From Sulfuricurvum sp. (GTDB lineage: Bacteria; Campylobacterota; Campylobacteria; Campylobacterales; Sulfurimonadaceae): a DNA stretch of 64,000 nt. Within the stretch, counting starts at the first letter, position 1; every line of letters begins with the position of its first letter. Where the stretch lies: positions 186,001-250,000 of the forward strand of contig JAUYUB010000006.1 in NCBI GenBank assembly GCA_030692765.1, written 5' to 3'. The notes beneath the pieces were generated by a model, which was not told where the DNA came from, ran no database searches, and saw only the letters and a list, made by a program, of their open reading frames with translations. A program made the translations under genes and the position numbers. Positions 8,933-19,178 of this stretch are shown here, piece by piece.

Positions 8933-10738
8933 TTGCATACAATCAAAATAACCACTTTTGCGGTTCCAAATGAGCTTAAAAAACTTGCGCAACAGTGGAA
9001 TCTCCCAGTCGATACTATTGACTTTGATGTACTCTCATATCAGACGCAGTATATAGGAGCTATTGACGAAGATTGGCGGACACTTGATGGTAATGATCTG
9101 GGTGAGATCACCACCGAAGTGGAAATACGCTCGCCCCTGTTGCTGATTCGGCAAGAGTATCAACTCCTGGTACGTCCTTTAGTACCGCATCCACATTTTA
9201 ATCTTCAATTCACTATGGCTTCAGACAAATATAAATCTAAACTGGTAGCCATTGTCGATCCCTCTTCGAGTCTTCCGCTCAAAAAAGGGTTGCAAGAGTA
9301 TTTAAAAGAGACCATTAGCCGTAAAAAACTGCGCAGCGGTTTTATGATTGGAATCACTGATGGTAGTCTTGAAAAAGAGATCAATGCGATGCTTCTCAAA
9401 ATTCAAAAAGAGGGTCCGCTTAAGGAGCCATACCGATTGCCCATCACGCACTTTTATCCGCCTATTACTCCAATCAATGACAACGTAATACTTCACTATA
9501 AAAAAATACAACGTAGTAATAATCTACTTGACGGGGTTGAGATAAATGACCTTATTATTGAATATATTCTTCCAAAAAATGGAGTAGATGGACGAAGCTG
9601 TACAGGAAAACATATCCATGTAGGTGATCCGCTAATTCGTTATGCCAATACAATCAAAACAGACCCCCAAAGTATCAGAGCCGAAGAAGATCACCATTCC
9701 ATACGATTCTATGCCACAAAATCCGGATTCGTCGAGCGCAAGAATGGTCTCTTTACCATCAGCCAAGATCTGTATTTAAAAAGTGCCAGCTTCAAAAGTA
9801 CCGGTTCTCTCGAAGCAGGCAGTGAGAAAGAGATCAATATTAAAATAGGAGCGGGCAGTAAAGCAGGTGATGATGCCATCGGATCAGGTGTCAATATCGA
9901 TGTTCAAACGCTCGATGTCAAAGGAACTGTTGGCAGCAATACAAAAATACAAGCCTGTGAAGTCACCATCGGAGCGCAAACTCATAAAAAATCATTTATC
10001 GAAGTAGAAGGAAATGCGACCATCCATCTGCATCGCGGAAATCTGAAAGCCAAACATGCCATCATTGATATCCTCGAAGCCGGAACCGTAGAAGCCCAAA
10101 CGGTATACGTCAAAACCATGTCAGGAGGAGAGATCATTGCCCAACGTGTCATCATCGATGTTCTCCACTCCAATGCCAAGATCACGGCATTGGAATCGAT
10201 TGAAATCAAACGCATTGCAGGAGATGGGAATGATCTTATCATCAACCCCAGAGCACTTCCAAGCTATTTGGAACAAATTACTGCTCTTGAGGATGAGTTG
10301 GCACGTAAACAACATGAATTGAGTGAAAGAGGCAAAAAATACCTGCAAAAAGAACTCCTCATGAAAGAAGAGCGTACGCGTATTCAGCGAACCATTAACA
10401 ATATTAATATCGCAAGCCGCCAAAATAAAGAACCCATGAAGTCTGATAAAGAACGTCTCACCCAATATAAAAGTGCGGTTGAATCCCTAAAAAACGAAGC
10501 GATTATGATCAAAGCGCAAGAAGAAGCCCTGCACGCATTTGAACGTAAACTCGATCATCTCTATGAAGCCGATCTGCAGGCAGTAGTGACACATCATAAA
10601 ACCTATGACGGAAATACTCGTGTGCAATTTATTGATCCCAAAACGCGCAGAGCCTACACTATCTCACCCAAAGGCAAGATCACTCATATACGATTACACA
10701 AAGAAGGCGACGAGAAAAAACTCTTTTTCGAATCCTAG
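8933..10738 (+). CDS. FapA/DUF342 family protein, copy 2
   Basis: The 601-residue product is a paralogue of the preceding gene with the same domain order: signature DGRSCTGKHIHVGDP near residue 225, beta-helix repeats, then a coiled coil. The central part from about residue 250 to 435 is almost identical to copy 1, while the N-terminal quarter and the coiled coil have clearly drifted. The last residues (HIRLHKEGDEKK then FFES) are again shared. It starts with TTG after GAGGAAAA. No signal peptide or membrane segment is seen. Tandem duplication with later sequence exchange in the middle is the simplest reading. The function is unknown beyond family membership. Confidence 0.85.
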   Translation: MHTIKITTFAVPNELKKLAQQWNLPVDTIDFDVLSYQTQYIGAIDEDWRTLDGNDLGEITTEVEIRSPLLLIRQEYQLLVRPLVPHPHFNLQFTMASDKYKSKLVAIVDPSSSLPLKKGLQEYLKETISRKKLRSGFMIGITDGSLEKEINAMLLKIQKEGPLKEPYRLPITHFYPPITPINDNVILHYKKIQRSNNLLDGVEINDLIIEYILPKNGVDGRSCTGKHIHVGDPLIRYANTIKTDPQSIRAEEDHHSIRFYATKSGFVERKNGLFTISQDLYLKSASFKSTGSLEAGSEKEINIKIGAGSKAGDDAIGSGVNIDVQTLDVKGTVGSNTKIQACEVTIGAQTHKKSFIEVEGNATIHLHRGNLKAKHAIIDILEAGTVEAQTVYVKTMSGGEIIAQRVIIDVLHSNAKITALESIEIKRIAGDGNDLIINPRALPSYLEQITALEDELARKQHELSERGKKYLQKELLMKEERTRIQRTINNINIASRQNKEPMKSDKERLTQYKSAVESLKNEAIMIKAQEEALHAFERKLDHLYEADLQAVVTHHKTYDGNTRVQFIDPKTRRAYTISPKGKITHIRLHKEGDEKKLFFES

Positions 10739-10794
10739 AGTAGAATTTTAAAAAGCTGCAATAAAACATACTCATCTTCAACTCAGCTACTCCC

Positions 10795-10822
10795 AATAAT
10801 AAGACTTTTTAGTCTTATTATT
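10795..10822 (+). terminator. Perfect 12-bp inverted repeat after the FapA pair
   Basis: AATAATAAGACT is followed by a TTTT loop and its exact complement. The stem is AT-rich and is followed by only a short T stretch, so it is either a weak terminator separating the FapA genes from the next operon or another regulatory hairpin. Confidence 0.55.
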
Positions 10823-10918
10823 TGCCTAAATATTAATCAATAGATGCATATTCTGTACTCGACTCTTGCCTATACTGTCATCCTACTTTAAACAAACGTT
10901 TTTATATGAGGAGTGTTT

Positions 10919-13498
10919 ATGCATTATGACCATCTTATCGGCTATATGTCCGATGTACAAAATTTTGAAAAGAACATGAGTTCCCTCTCCGATAAATGGA
11001 ATCTCTTAACCCTACTAGGTTCCATGTCCAATATCGGAATGGACACTAGCGAAACCCGAAAAGCATTTGAAGATTTACTCGATGAGCCTCTTATGCGTCT
11101 TACGCAAGAGACCTTTCATAAAAGCATTGATGAGCTTGAATCAAAAGCCCAATCGGCCATCGATATATTAATTCGCAATCTCTTTGAACGGACTGCCGAT
11201 ATCGGTTTTTTAGCAACCGATGATGATATTCGCCACTACCTTATGTTTCTGGGCACAACCGATACTTCCGTATCAGAAGAACTAAGACAGCTAAAACTAA
11301 CCAAAAAAGAAGCTCTTTCAAAATATTTTCACGAATACGTTGCCAAATACAGTGTTTATGATAACATCATCTTACTTGATACAAAAGGCAAAGTACTCGT
11401 ACAGCTTGATGAAACGAATCCCGTAAGCATCTCAAAAGACCCCCTCATCCAAGAATCATTAAGAACCCATCAAGGGTACGTCGAAACGTTCCGAACCAGT
11501 GATCTGACCCATCATAAGCCCTCTCTCATCTACTCCTATCGCGTTGATCACCCCCAAACCGAAGAACCACTGGGTGTTTTATGTTTAATGTTTAAATTTG
11601 AAGATGAACTCAAAAGTATTTTTCAAAAACTGACCCGTGAAAACCCTTACATCGCATTGGAGCTACTTAACCCGAAAGAGGAAGTTATTGCCTCTTCCTC
11701 TTCCCATCATGTCCCAGTTGGCGCACATTTACAAACACGTGCATGTGAAACACACCAAACCTATTATGCAGGATTTGAATATCTCTACAATGCGGTCAAG
11801 ACCACGGGCTATCAGGGGTATTTTGGGCCTGGATGGATCGGACATGCAATGATTCCTCTGCATCTGGCATTTCGTTCCTCTTCCCGACCTTCCTTTTCCA
11901 AAAATGAATTTTTTGATACCGTAGCCAATGCAACGGTTTTTTTCCCAAAAGAGCTCACCGATATTTTAGACAAAGCCAAAAAAATACAAACCGAACTGGA
12001 TATTACCGTATGGAATGGGAATGTCCAAATCGCCAATGCCTCCAACAATGAGAATCCGTTTACCAAAGCACTGCTCAATGAAATTTCAAAAACAGGGGAA
12101 GAGACCAAACTCATTTTTGACGATACCGTAGCCAATCTCAATACCGCAATGCTTGTGCGATACCTTGAGGATCAGAAATTTCAATCCTCACTGGCGATCG
12201 ACATTATGGATAGAAATCTCTTTGAGCGCGCAAATGATTCACGATGGTGGGCGCTTACAACAACCTTCCGGGAAATTCTTTCTCAAACCAGTATCACCCC
12301 CAACGACCGTGAAAAAATGAATTCGATTTTACTTACCATTAACGATCTTTATACGGTCTATACGTCGATGTTTATCTATGACCGAGATGGATTTATTGTT
12401 GCTGTCTCCAATACCAATGATACCCATTACATCGGTAAACGTGTCGGTTATAACTGGGCTTCCCAAACGCTTCGACTCGAGTCGACTCAAGAATACATTG
12501 TTTCCCCATTTGAACCGAGTATCTTTTATGACAACCGTTCTACCTATATTTACAACGCCTGTATCCAAGATTTTTCAAGGCAAGGAGTCGGAGGAATCGG
12601 TATCGTGTTTGACGCACAGCCTCAATTTGAAGCAATGCTTCACGATGTCCTTCCAAAAGATGAAAATCATGAAATTAAAGACGGCATGTTTGCCCTTTTC
12701 ATTGATCGTCAAGGACACGTTATTTCATCCACCACCAAAGAAATTGCCATTGGATCATCCGTTACGCTTCCGGAATCTATTTTACAGCTGTCAAATGGGC
12801 AAAGTGACGCACAAATGATTGAGTACAACGGAATATACTACACTGTAGGAGCCACCTGCTCCAGCGGCTACCGCGAATACAAACAAAGCGATGGATACAG
12901 CAACGATATTATTGCAATATTGTATCGTCCGATTGGAGAGTGTCAATCTCTCATCTATGAAGAGCCTGCCAGACGAACCTATACTTATCCAATAGCAGCC
13001 GGCGATGAAAAGACCTGTGAAATTTCAACGTTCTTTATTGGTAACTCGGTCTTTGCAATTGAATCCAAAGATGTAGTTTGCTCTTTAGTTCATCAAGAAT
13101 TAACATCAATTCTCCATGCCAGCGAATACAACCTCGGTGTCATCGGATATGATAAGCGGATGGTGAGCGTTATATCACTCGCCAAACTTTTAGGCATTGA
13201 GAAAAACTATGTTAAAGAAAGCGATACCATTATTATCGTAAAGACAGTTATCCAAGAACAGCTTATTTATCTTGCCCTTGCCGTCGATGCTATTTATAGC
13301 AGCCCTGAGATTCCATTACGTTCAATCAGCGAATACAGTAATATTCTGAAAAATGAAAATTCCCTAACCAAAGCAGTTATCATTCCCGACAGAGCTGAAG
13401 ATTTCGGAAACGAGATGATTTCCATCCTCGACATCCAAAAAATCTATACACAGCTTATTCAGCCTTACTCTCGAACATTGTACAAGATGACAATATGA
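10919..13498 (+). CDS. Soluble sensor protein with Cache-like regions and a C-terminal CheW-like domain
   Basis: The product is about 859 residues with no signal peptide and no membrane segment. The region to about residue 690 looks like two Cache/PAS-type sensor units, each preceded by a related helix (RNLFERTADIGFLATD near residue 86, RNLFERANDSRWWAL near 431) and containing core strands such as YDNIILLDTKGKVLVQLDE and MFIYDRDGFIVAVSNTND. From about residue 700 the sequence fits a CheW fold (STFFIGNSVFAIESKDVV, GVIGYDKRMVSVISLAKLLG, LALAVDAI), which in chemotaxis links receptors to CheA. The ATG at 10919 was chosen over GTG at 10913 because GAGGAG (10908-10913) fits it. It overlaps the EAL gene by ATGA. 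It may couple a cytoplasmic signal to CheA or control the EAL protein. Confidence 0.75.
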   Translation: MHYDHLIGYMSDVQNFEKNMSSLSDKWNLLTLLGSMSNIGMDTSETRKAFEDLLDEPLMRLTQETFHKSIDELESKAQSAIDILIRNLFERTADIGFLATDDDIRHYLMFLGTTDTSVSEELRQLKLTKKEALSKYFHEYVAKYSVYDNIILLDTKGKVLVQLDETNPVSISKDPLIQESLRTHQGYVETFRTSDLTHHKPSLIYSYRVDHPQTEEPLGVLCLMFKFEDELKSIFQKLTRENPYIALELLNPKEEVIASSSSHHVPVGAHLQTRACETHQTYYAGFEYLYNAVKTTGYQGYFGPGWIGHAMIPLHLAFRSSSRPSFSKNEFFDTVANATVFFPKELTDILDKAKKIQTELDITVWNGNVQIANASNNENPFTKALLNEISKTGEETKLIFDDTVANLNTAMLVRYLEDQKFQSSLAIDIMDRNLFERANDSRWWALTTTFREILSQTSITPNDREKMNSILLTINDLYTVYTSMFIYDRDGFIVAVSNTNDTHYIGKRVGYNWASQTLRLESTQEYIVSPFEPSIFYDNRSTYIYNACIQDFSRQGVGGIGIVFDAQPQFEAMLHDVLPKDENHEIKDGMFALFIDRQGHVISSTTKEIAIGSSVTLPESILQLSNGQSDAQMIEYNGIYYTVGATCSSGYREYKQSDGYSNDIIAILYRPIGECQSLIYEEPARRTYTYPIAAGDEKTCEISTFFIGNSVFAIESKDVVCSLVHQELTSILHASEYNLGVIGYDKRMVSVISLAKLLGIEKNYVKESDTIIIVKTVIQEQLIYLALAVDAIYSSPEIPLRSISEYSNILKNENSLTKAVIIPDRAEDFGNEMISILDIQKIYTQLIQPYSRTLYKMTI

Positions 13499-14712
13499 GC
13501 GCTTTAGTGCAAGGAATATACACGGAAAATATCACCGATATATTGAAAGAGGAAAGGCTGGTTGTCCATTTACAGCCAATTCTTTCTCTTAGAGGTCGAA
13601 CATTGTTCGGCTTTGAAGCACTCATTAGAGGTGTGGGCAAGGAAGGGGAAATACTTTCCCCTGAATGGCTTTTTTCAGAAGCAAAAAAAGCAGATCTCAG
13701 CTGTGAGCTTGATCGACAAGCAAGACTTTTAGCCATAAATACATTTGTCTCTTTTTGGAGGAAAAATAATAAACTTCTTTTGTTTGTAAATTTTGAATCC
13801 GAATTAATTGATGGGTTTAAACCCGAAAATTATCTTTTTGACGGGTTATTAAAAAACCTTGGAATTCCGTACTTCAATATTGTTTTAGAGATAAAAGAAG
13901 ACGAGATAAACGATGTGAATAAGCTCAATGCATTTTGCAACCATTACCGATCACTTGGATTTACTATTGCATTGGATGATTTCGGTGTAGGTCAACAAAG
14001 TTTTGATCGATTAGCAATCGTTCGTCCTGATATTATCAAAATAGACCGTTCTCTCATCTCAGGGATAGGAAACAACTATATTCATCAAGAAATCGTTCAA
14101 GCAATCTGTAAAATGAGCAGCGGCATCGGCGCCCTGACTTTAGCTGAAGGGGTAGAGACGCTTGAAGAAGCGGTATATTCAAAACATCTTGGGATAACAT
14201 TGGTACAAGGGTTCTGGTTTGCAAAACCTTCCGTAGAGCTCATTGACACAGATTTTGAATTTAAAATCGAGAGGATAAAAATACAGTGTCAAAAAATGAT
14301 GATGAATTTTCAGCATGGGTACGATACCCTTTGTGCCAAAGCAGGAGATTCATGTCAAAAAATTTATAAAGCCATACTTGAAGCCCCCGATTTGTCTCAA
14401 TGGCATATGCATGTGAAGTCTGCATTGGAAAACGAGTCTGACATTGAAGCGCTTTATCTGATTGACACGAATGGCAAACAAGTAGGAGATACCTTTATGC
14501 AGTGTACGGCACGTTCTTTTTACGAACCAACTGCACATGGCAGCGATCACACCTTTGGTGAGTACTATGTTCGTGCCAGAGAATCAGCAAACGGGTATCA
14601 TTTAACAAATAATTATTTATCTTTGGCCTCAGGGAATGTTTGTCTGACGTATTCGTGTACAAGATTAATCAAAGATCAAATTTATGTCCTTTGCATTGAT
14701 TTTACAAAATGA
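13495..14712 (+). CDS. EAL-domain c-di-GMP phosphodiesterase with a C-terminal sensor-like domain
   Basis: Of 405 residues, about the first 255 form an EAL domain. The motifs for an active enzyme are visible: FEALIRG, the metal-ligand Asn in FVNFES, Glu in LEIKED, the ALDDFGVG pair of aspartates, Lys in IIKIDRSLI and Glu in AEGVET, then QGFWFAKP. It should therefore hydrolyse c-di-GMP to pGpG. The C-terminal 145 residues (ALYLIDTNGKQV, then LTNNYLSLASGNVCLTYS) resemble the Cache-like domain at the end of YkuI-type EAL proteins, by inference only. There is no membrane segment. The ATG overlaps the stop of the CheW-like gene (ATGA), implying coupled translation and joint function, and a GGDEF gene follows after 27 bases. 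Confidence 0.9.
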   Translation: MSALVQGIYTENITDILKEERLVVHLQPILSLRGRTLFGFEALIRGVGKEGEILSPEWLFSEAKKADLSCELDRQARLLAINTFVSFWRKNNKLLLFVNFESELIDGFKPENYLFDGLLKNLGIPYFNIVLEIKEDEINDVNKLNAFCNHYRSLGFTIALDDFGVGQQSFDRLAIVRPDIIKIDRSLISGIGNNYIHQEIVQAICKMSSGIGALTLAEGVETLEEAVYSKHLGITLVQGFWFAKPSVELIDTDFEFKIERIKIQCQKMMMNFQHGYDTLCAKAGDSCQKIYKAILEAPDLSQWHMHVKSALENESDIEALYLIDTNGKQVGDTFMQCTARSFYEPTAHGSDHTFGEYYVRARESANGYHLTNNYLSLASGNVCLTYSCTRLIKDQIYVLCIDFTK

Positions 14713-14739
14713 TTTTTTAGAATAAAGGGGTTTGCATCT

Positions 14740-16008
14740 GTGCGAAATGAAGCTATGGAAATAAATTTTACCAAACGCTATGCATTAGCGCTTATGTTAA
14801 TTGCTCTTTTATCTACAGGAACGCTCTACATTGTAGAATTTGCCTTAAAAGCCAGTGATTTTACAGCACTCATTGTCAATAAATCAGCAAAACAAAGAAT
14901 GTACTCTCAACGTATCGCTTCTTTTTCTCAACAATACTATCGATGTACTTATATCAAACAAAATTGTTCAGATCATGCAACGGTACAACTCATCCTCGAA
15001 GAAGCTATACATGAAATGCGTCAGGCCAACAATACGTTATCTTCTGGAAACATAAAAAAAGATGTAGAAATCAACCTCTCCACTACAATGAGCGAAATTT
15101 ACTTTGGAGACATTAATCTTAAAAAGAGAGTCAATGATTATCTCGATCTTGCCAAAAAATTAACGCAAACACAAACACAAGAAGAAGCTCTTGAGATTTT
15201 AGATCATCTTCTTTTGGTTTCAAATCCCCTGCTCGTTGACCTAAATGCAGCTGTCTATCAATATCAAAAAGAAGGGGAAGAAAATATTGCAAATATCAGA
15301 TATCTAGAGATATTTGCGTGGTTATTAACTCTTTTTACATTGCTCATTGAAGTGATCTTTATTTTTCAGCCGATGGCGAATGCAATTAAACTATTTATTC
15401 AAAATGAAAGATCTCACAAAGAACGTCTTGAACAAGAAATTAAAATAAGGACCCACAGTCTTGAACAGGCAAATCAAAAGCTTATCTATAATGCTTCGCA
15501 CGACCCTCTGACTGGGCTAAACAATCGCTTTAATTTTGAGCGGGAACTTGGAAATATACTCTCTAATTATCATCTTAATAATGTCCCATTTTCGGTTTTA
15601 ATGTTGGATATAGACTGGTTTAAAAAAATCAATGATACCTATGGCCATAACGTTGGCGATCATGTTTTAAAAGAGCTATCGACACTTTTAAGTGCAGCGA
15701 TACGAACTGAAGACAGTGCTTACCGTACAGGCGGAGAAGAGTTTGTCATTATTCTAAATCGCATATCCAAATTAGATGCGATTAAAAAAGCTGAAGAAAT
15801 ACGTCATAGTGTCGAAAATTATACATTTAGCTGCGATGGGTATATCTTTAACATTACGATTAGTTGTGGAGTATATCATTCACAATGCATTGAAGCGCAA
15901 GATGTTCATGAAGTCATGAAGTTAGTAGATGATGCACTCTATAAGGCTAAACATTTAGGCCGAAATCGCATTGTCTTGGGAGAATTATATGTCCCAACCG
16001 TATTATAA
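14740..16008 (+). CDS. Membrane diguanylate cyclase with PilJ-type sensor domain
   Basis: The 422-residue product has TM1 (about 14-32), a periplasmic domain starting with SAKQRMYSQRIASFSQQYY, which is the PilJ/NarX-like type IV pilus transducer motif, TM2 (about 190-210), a short coiled coil and a GGDEF domain. The active-site motif is GGEEF (near residue 331), with an RTED allosteric I-site five residues before it, so it should make c-di-GMP and be product-inhibited. GTG at 14740 is chosen because AAAGGGG ends nine bases upstream; the ATG at 14755 is too far from it. It closes the operon with the EAL gene, so cyclase and phosphodiesterase are made together. A decayed relative lies at 60958-61436. 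Confidence 0.92.
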   Translation: MRNEAMEINFTKRYALALMLIALLSTGTLYIVEFALKASDFTALIVNKSAKQRMYSQRIASFSQQYYRCTYIKQNCSDHATVQLILEEAIHEMRQANNTLSSGNIKKDVEINLSTTMSEIYFGDINLKKRVNDYLDLAKKLTQTQTQEEALEILDHLLLVSNPLLVDLNAAVYQYQKEGEENIANIRYLEIFAWLLTLFTLLIEVIFIFQPMANAIKLFIQNERSHKERLEQEIKIRTHSLEQANQKLIYNASHDPLTGLNNRFNFERELGNILSNYHLNNVPFSVLMLDIDWFKKINDTYGHNVGDHVLKELSTLLSAAIRTEDSAYRTGGEEFVIILNRISKLDAIKKAEEIRHSVENYTFSCDGYIFNITISCGVYHSQCIEAQDVHEVMKLVDDALYKAKHLGRNRIVLGELYVPTVL

Positions 16009-16125
16009 AAATGAGGTTGCCGATTGCAGGGTTTTAAAGAAAGGGATCTGTTTTCCTCTCAAATAGCACTGTGCATCTTCCATCTCATGCCCACCCAAAA
16101 GAATCGGATAAATTTTTTCTCTTCT

Positions 16126-19053
16126 TTACGCTTCTGAATAGCTCAACCTCAAACCATCCTCGCTCATAACAAACCCATGAATGGCAATTTTGCCCTCATG
16201 CACCAAGCGATGGTGCTTTGAACAAAGCGGGATTAAATTGTAGCGGTGGTTCATTCCAAAATGACCGATCGATCCCCCCTCATCCGCATTGGCCTGAGGA
16301 ATGATGTGATGCACTTCGTCCACCGCCTCATCGCACAATGCGCATTTCGTCAGATACAGCTTACTGTTATAACGGCTTTTTTTCTCCCGTTTGAGCTGTG
16401 CGATCTCACCCTTGGTATCGCCGATACGCCCTCGTATCTCATACGCTTTTTGGATAAAGGTCTCATCCATGTGCAGCGATTTGGCAAACTCCAATCCGTA
16501 GAGGGTGCTTCCGCTCCCATTTTTAAGCTTACGATCATAGACGAGCTTATCCGTGGCCTCATCGTAATAGACTCCTAAATGCAGTAATACAATATTCTGT
16601 GCTTTTTGGATTTCGCTCAAAGAGGAGAGCTGATGCAAATGGGTGGCAAAGATAAACAAACTGCCAATCTCCCGTAATTTTAAAATCGCACTCGCCACAA
16701 TCGCCAATGCCGACTCGGTCTCCGTACCGTGACTGATCTCATCCCCTAAAATCAAACTGTTAGGTGTTGCACGGTTGAAAATATTACGCAGTTCCAACAT
16801 CTCTACAGCAAACGTGGAAAGTCCCTTATACAAATTATCTTTGGAAACGATACGCGTTAGCAGTTTATCCACGGGAGAAAATCGCATCATCGCACAGGGG
16901 ACAAAAAATCCTGCTTGTGCCATTACCACTGCAATACCGATACTTTTCATCAGCGACGACTTACCGCTGGAGTTGATACCGTACAGCAAGACACCATTGA
17001 CCTCTTTGGCATCTTCAAGTGTCGTGTGTTCTGCGTAGGTGTGATTGGCCCCGTCCCCCAAAAACAGATCATTTGGAATAAAGATACCGTTTTCTTCACG
17101 CGACTCTATCAACGGATGACGCAATCCCACTGCCTCGATAAATGTCTTTGGCTCATTATCCACCAAGGCGGGACGGACATAGCGGTATTGTTTCGCTACC
17201 TTTGCTGAACTCAAAGATACATCGATAACCGCTAAAAAAGAGATCAAATGCTCTATCGCATGGGAAAACCGTTTTTCGATGATTTCCATATGCTCGCGGT
17301 AGCGTTCTTTGACCATCGCCAGCATTCTGGATTTTGCCCCTGCATTTTCGATGGAAAGCTCATCCAACAGTGTAGAGGTGAGCTTCACCGTCGTCTTGAG
17401 TTTACGTATCTGAAAATCACGGAAAAAATAGTGTGTCCCCTCAATCGTGAAAAAGCTGTTGTACAGTACTTCCTCCACATTGACATAGCGGTTACGGGTC
17501 ATTAGCAGATGATACCCCTCACTCTCCAACCAGCCGATTGCAGCATACGGACCGCTTCCCCCTTCAAAATGCTGATCTATATGATCAATAATCAGCTGCA
17601 GCTTCGACTCATTGGTCTCTTGCAGTTTCTCCAATGCATCAATAGCAGGGTCAATCCCCTCATTAAAGAGGTTTTCATTCACCTGATCACGCCGATATTT
17701 CGCACACGAATCAATATCAAAAATACGTTTCAACTCACTGGCACACAACCCTGCTTCGACAGCACTGTTTTTGTCATAATCGATCCCTAGACGCTTTGCA
17801 TCCGCGAACAAGCTCTCAGCAGCACTCAACGATGCATGAAAATACGCCAATTCATAGGGGTGCAACTTACCCAGTTTCAGACGGCGCAGAATCCGTTCAA
17901 GATCATAGACCTCTTTGAGTTTGGTTTCCAGTGGTGCGATATGATCTTGCATTTTCTCAATCAGATCATAGCGTTCATTTAATAAGCTTGAATCGCAGAT
18001 AGGGTTAAGCAAGCGTTCGCGCAGCAGCCTTTTCCCCATCGCCGTCGATGTTTTATCGATAAGTTTGAGCAGTGTCATCTCATCATTATCTCTGGAAATG
18101 ATCCCCAGTTGTTCCGCCGCATTATTGCCCAGATACATATAGCGGTTAGTTCCCAAGAAGGTTGGACGGTTCATCTTTTCGATGATAGCGGGATCATGAT
18201 CAATGATTGTATGGATTAACAGTGCCAGCGACTCCGAAGCATACGCAAAGCGCTCCAAATCCAAATACTCGATCGGGCTTAACAAAGAGCGTATTTGATA
18301 GATACGTTCAAACAGTTCATTTTGATAGTCAATACGCAATCTCTTCTCATTACGGTTGCTACGGTGATGGCTTTTGAGTTCTAAATAGCGATTGACCTCT
18401 TCAACATCAATACTGCTATCACAAAAGGTCACCACCACTTCAGAAGTGAGATAACTTTGCAACAGGGTAAAGATCTCATCTAGGGCATATGTTTTGTCCT
18501 CACGCGTCCCATGTATCTCATTGATCAGTGTTTTACCCGTCCCAACATCGATGGCGGCATACCCTACCGAATAGACACCGTTATTTTGATCTATCAAAAG
18601 AGAGGCAATGTAGTTCTCACTCACTTCAGCAATGTAATCAAAATTCGTACCCGGAGAGATGATATTGGAAATGTAACGTTTGATATGAGGCGGTTCGCCC
18701 TGCTGACGTACCAGGACAATGGTGTATTTTTTGGATTGTACCAAACGGCTGAGATAACGTTCGATAGAGACCGCAGGAACCCCTGCTAAAAGGGGATTTT
18801 GGACAGAGTTTTCAAGTATCGTTTTGTTTTTTCGAGTGAGCTGAATGTTCAGAAATTCGGCAACCTCTTTGGCCTTACCAATTTTCATCGTTTCATTGTT
18901 GACTTCATAGATCTCGAAAAAAGTCCCAATTTCGATAATAACGAGAGCATCGGGACCATATTTAGCTTGACACGCACGCTGAAGGTCAAAATAAACTTCC
19001 GAGAGGAGCTTGTTTTTACTTTGTAACAATGCCCCTATCTCTTCGATATTCAT
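16126..19053 (-). CDS. MutS-family mismatch repair protein with C-terminal HNH endonuclease (MutS7-like)
   Basis: About 975 residues. The N-terminal mismatch-recognition domain has GTFFEIYE (Phe45 and Glu47 match the Phe-x-Glu of MutS1). Core and clamp regions follow, then the ATPase with Walker [14 protein letters not shown] near residue 690 and [16 protein letters not shown] as Walker B. The last 80 residues are an HNH nuclease: [16 protein letters not shown], then [16 protein letters not shown]. MutS plus HNH is the MutS7 arrangement known from octocoral mitochondria, giant viruses and Campylobacterota. It may recognise and nick mismatched DNA by itself, since this phylum generally lacks MutL and MutH. 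ATG 19053 is preferred because a weak GGGTGAG site precedes it; ATG 19071 is the alternative. Confidence 0.88.
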   Translation of the reverse strand: MNIEEIGALLQSKNKLLSEVYFDLQRACQAKYGPDALVIIEIGTFFEIYEVNNETMKIGKAKEVAEFLNIQLTRKNKTILENSVQNPLLAGVPAVSIERYLSRLVQSKKYTIVLVRQQGEPPHIKRYISNIISPGTNFDYIAEVSENYIASLLIDQNNGVYSVGYAAIDVGTGKTLINEIHGTREDKTYALDEIFTLLQSYLTSEVVVTFCDSSIDVEEVNRYLELKSHHRSNRNEKRLRIDYQNELFERIYQIRSLLSPIEYLDLERFAYASESLALLIHTIIDHDPAIIEKMNRPTFLGTNRYMYLGNNAAEQLGIISRDNDEMTLLKLIDKTSTAMGKRLLRERLLNPICDSSLLNERYDLIEKMQDHIAPLETKLKEVYDLERILRRLKLGKLHPYELAYFHASLSAAESLFADAKRLGIDYDKNSAVEAGLCASELKRIFDIDSCAKYRRDQVNENLFNEGIDPAIDALEKLQETNESKLQLIIDHIDQHFEGGSGPYAAIGWLESEGYHLLMTRNRYVNVEEVLYNSFFTIEGTHYFFRDFQIRKLKTTVKLTSTLLDELSIENAGAKSRMLAMVKERYREHMEIIEKRFSHAIEHLISFLAVIDVSLSSAKVAKQYRYVRPALVDNEPKTFIEAVGLRHPLIESREENGIFIPNDLFLGDGANHTYAEHTTLEDAKEVNGVLLYGINSSGKSSLMKSIGIAVVMAQAGFFVPCAMMRFSPVDKLLTRIVSKDNLYKGLSTFAVEMLELRNIFNRATPNSLILGDEISHGTETESALAIVASAILKLREIGSLFIFATHLHQLSSLSEIQKAQNIVLLHLGVYYDEATDKLVYDRKLKNGSGSTLYGLEFAKSLHMDETFIQKAYEIRGRIGDTKGEIAQLKREKKSRYNSKLYLTKCALCDEAVDEVHHIIPQANADEGGSIGHFGMNHRYNLIPLCSKHHRLVHEGKIAIHGFVMSEDGLRLSYSEA

Positions 19054-19141
19054 CCACTCACCCACAGTCATAAAAGTAAAAGATTATAACAAAGAGGGGC
19101 TAAAAGAAGACAGTTTGGAAGAAGAATTAAAAGGAAAAGCA

Positions 19142-19164
19142 TTCTTGCGCTAAAGGCGCAAGAA
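19142..19164 (-). terminator. Rho-independent terminator of serA
   Basis: A perfect 9-bp hairpin (TTCTTGCGC / GCGCAAGAA, five-base loop) follows the serA stop on the minus strand and is followed there by TGCTTTTCCTTTT. It closes the pheS-to-serA operon. Confidence 0.8.
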
Positions 19165-19178
19165 ACGAAGAGAAAATA

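Noticed and set aside
10727-10740. TTCGAATCC near the end of the second FapA-like gene, like a tRNA T-loop
   Set aside because: It lies within coding sequence and no acceptor or anticodon stems can be drawn around it.
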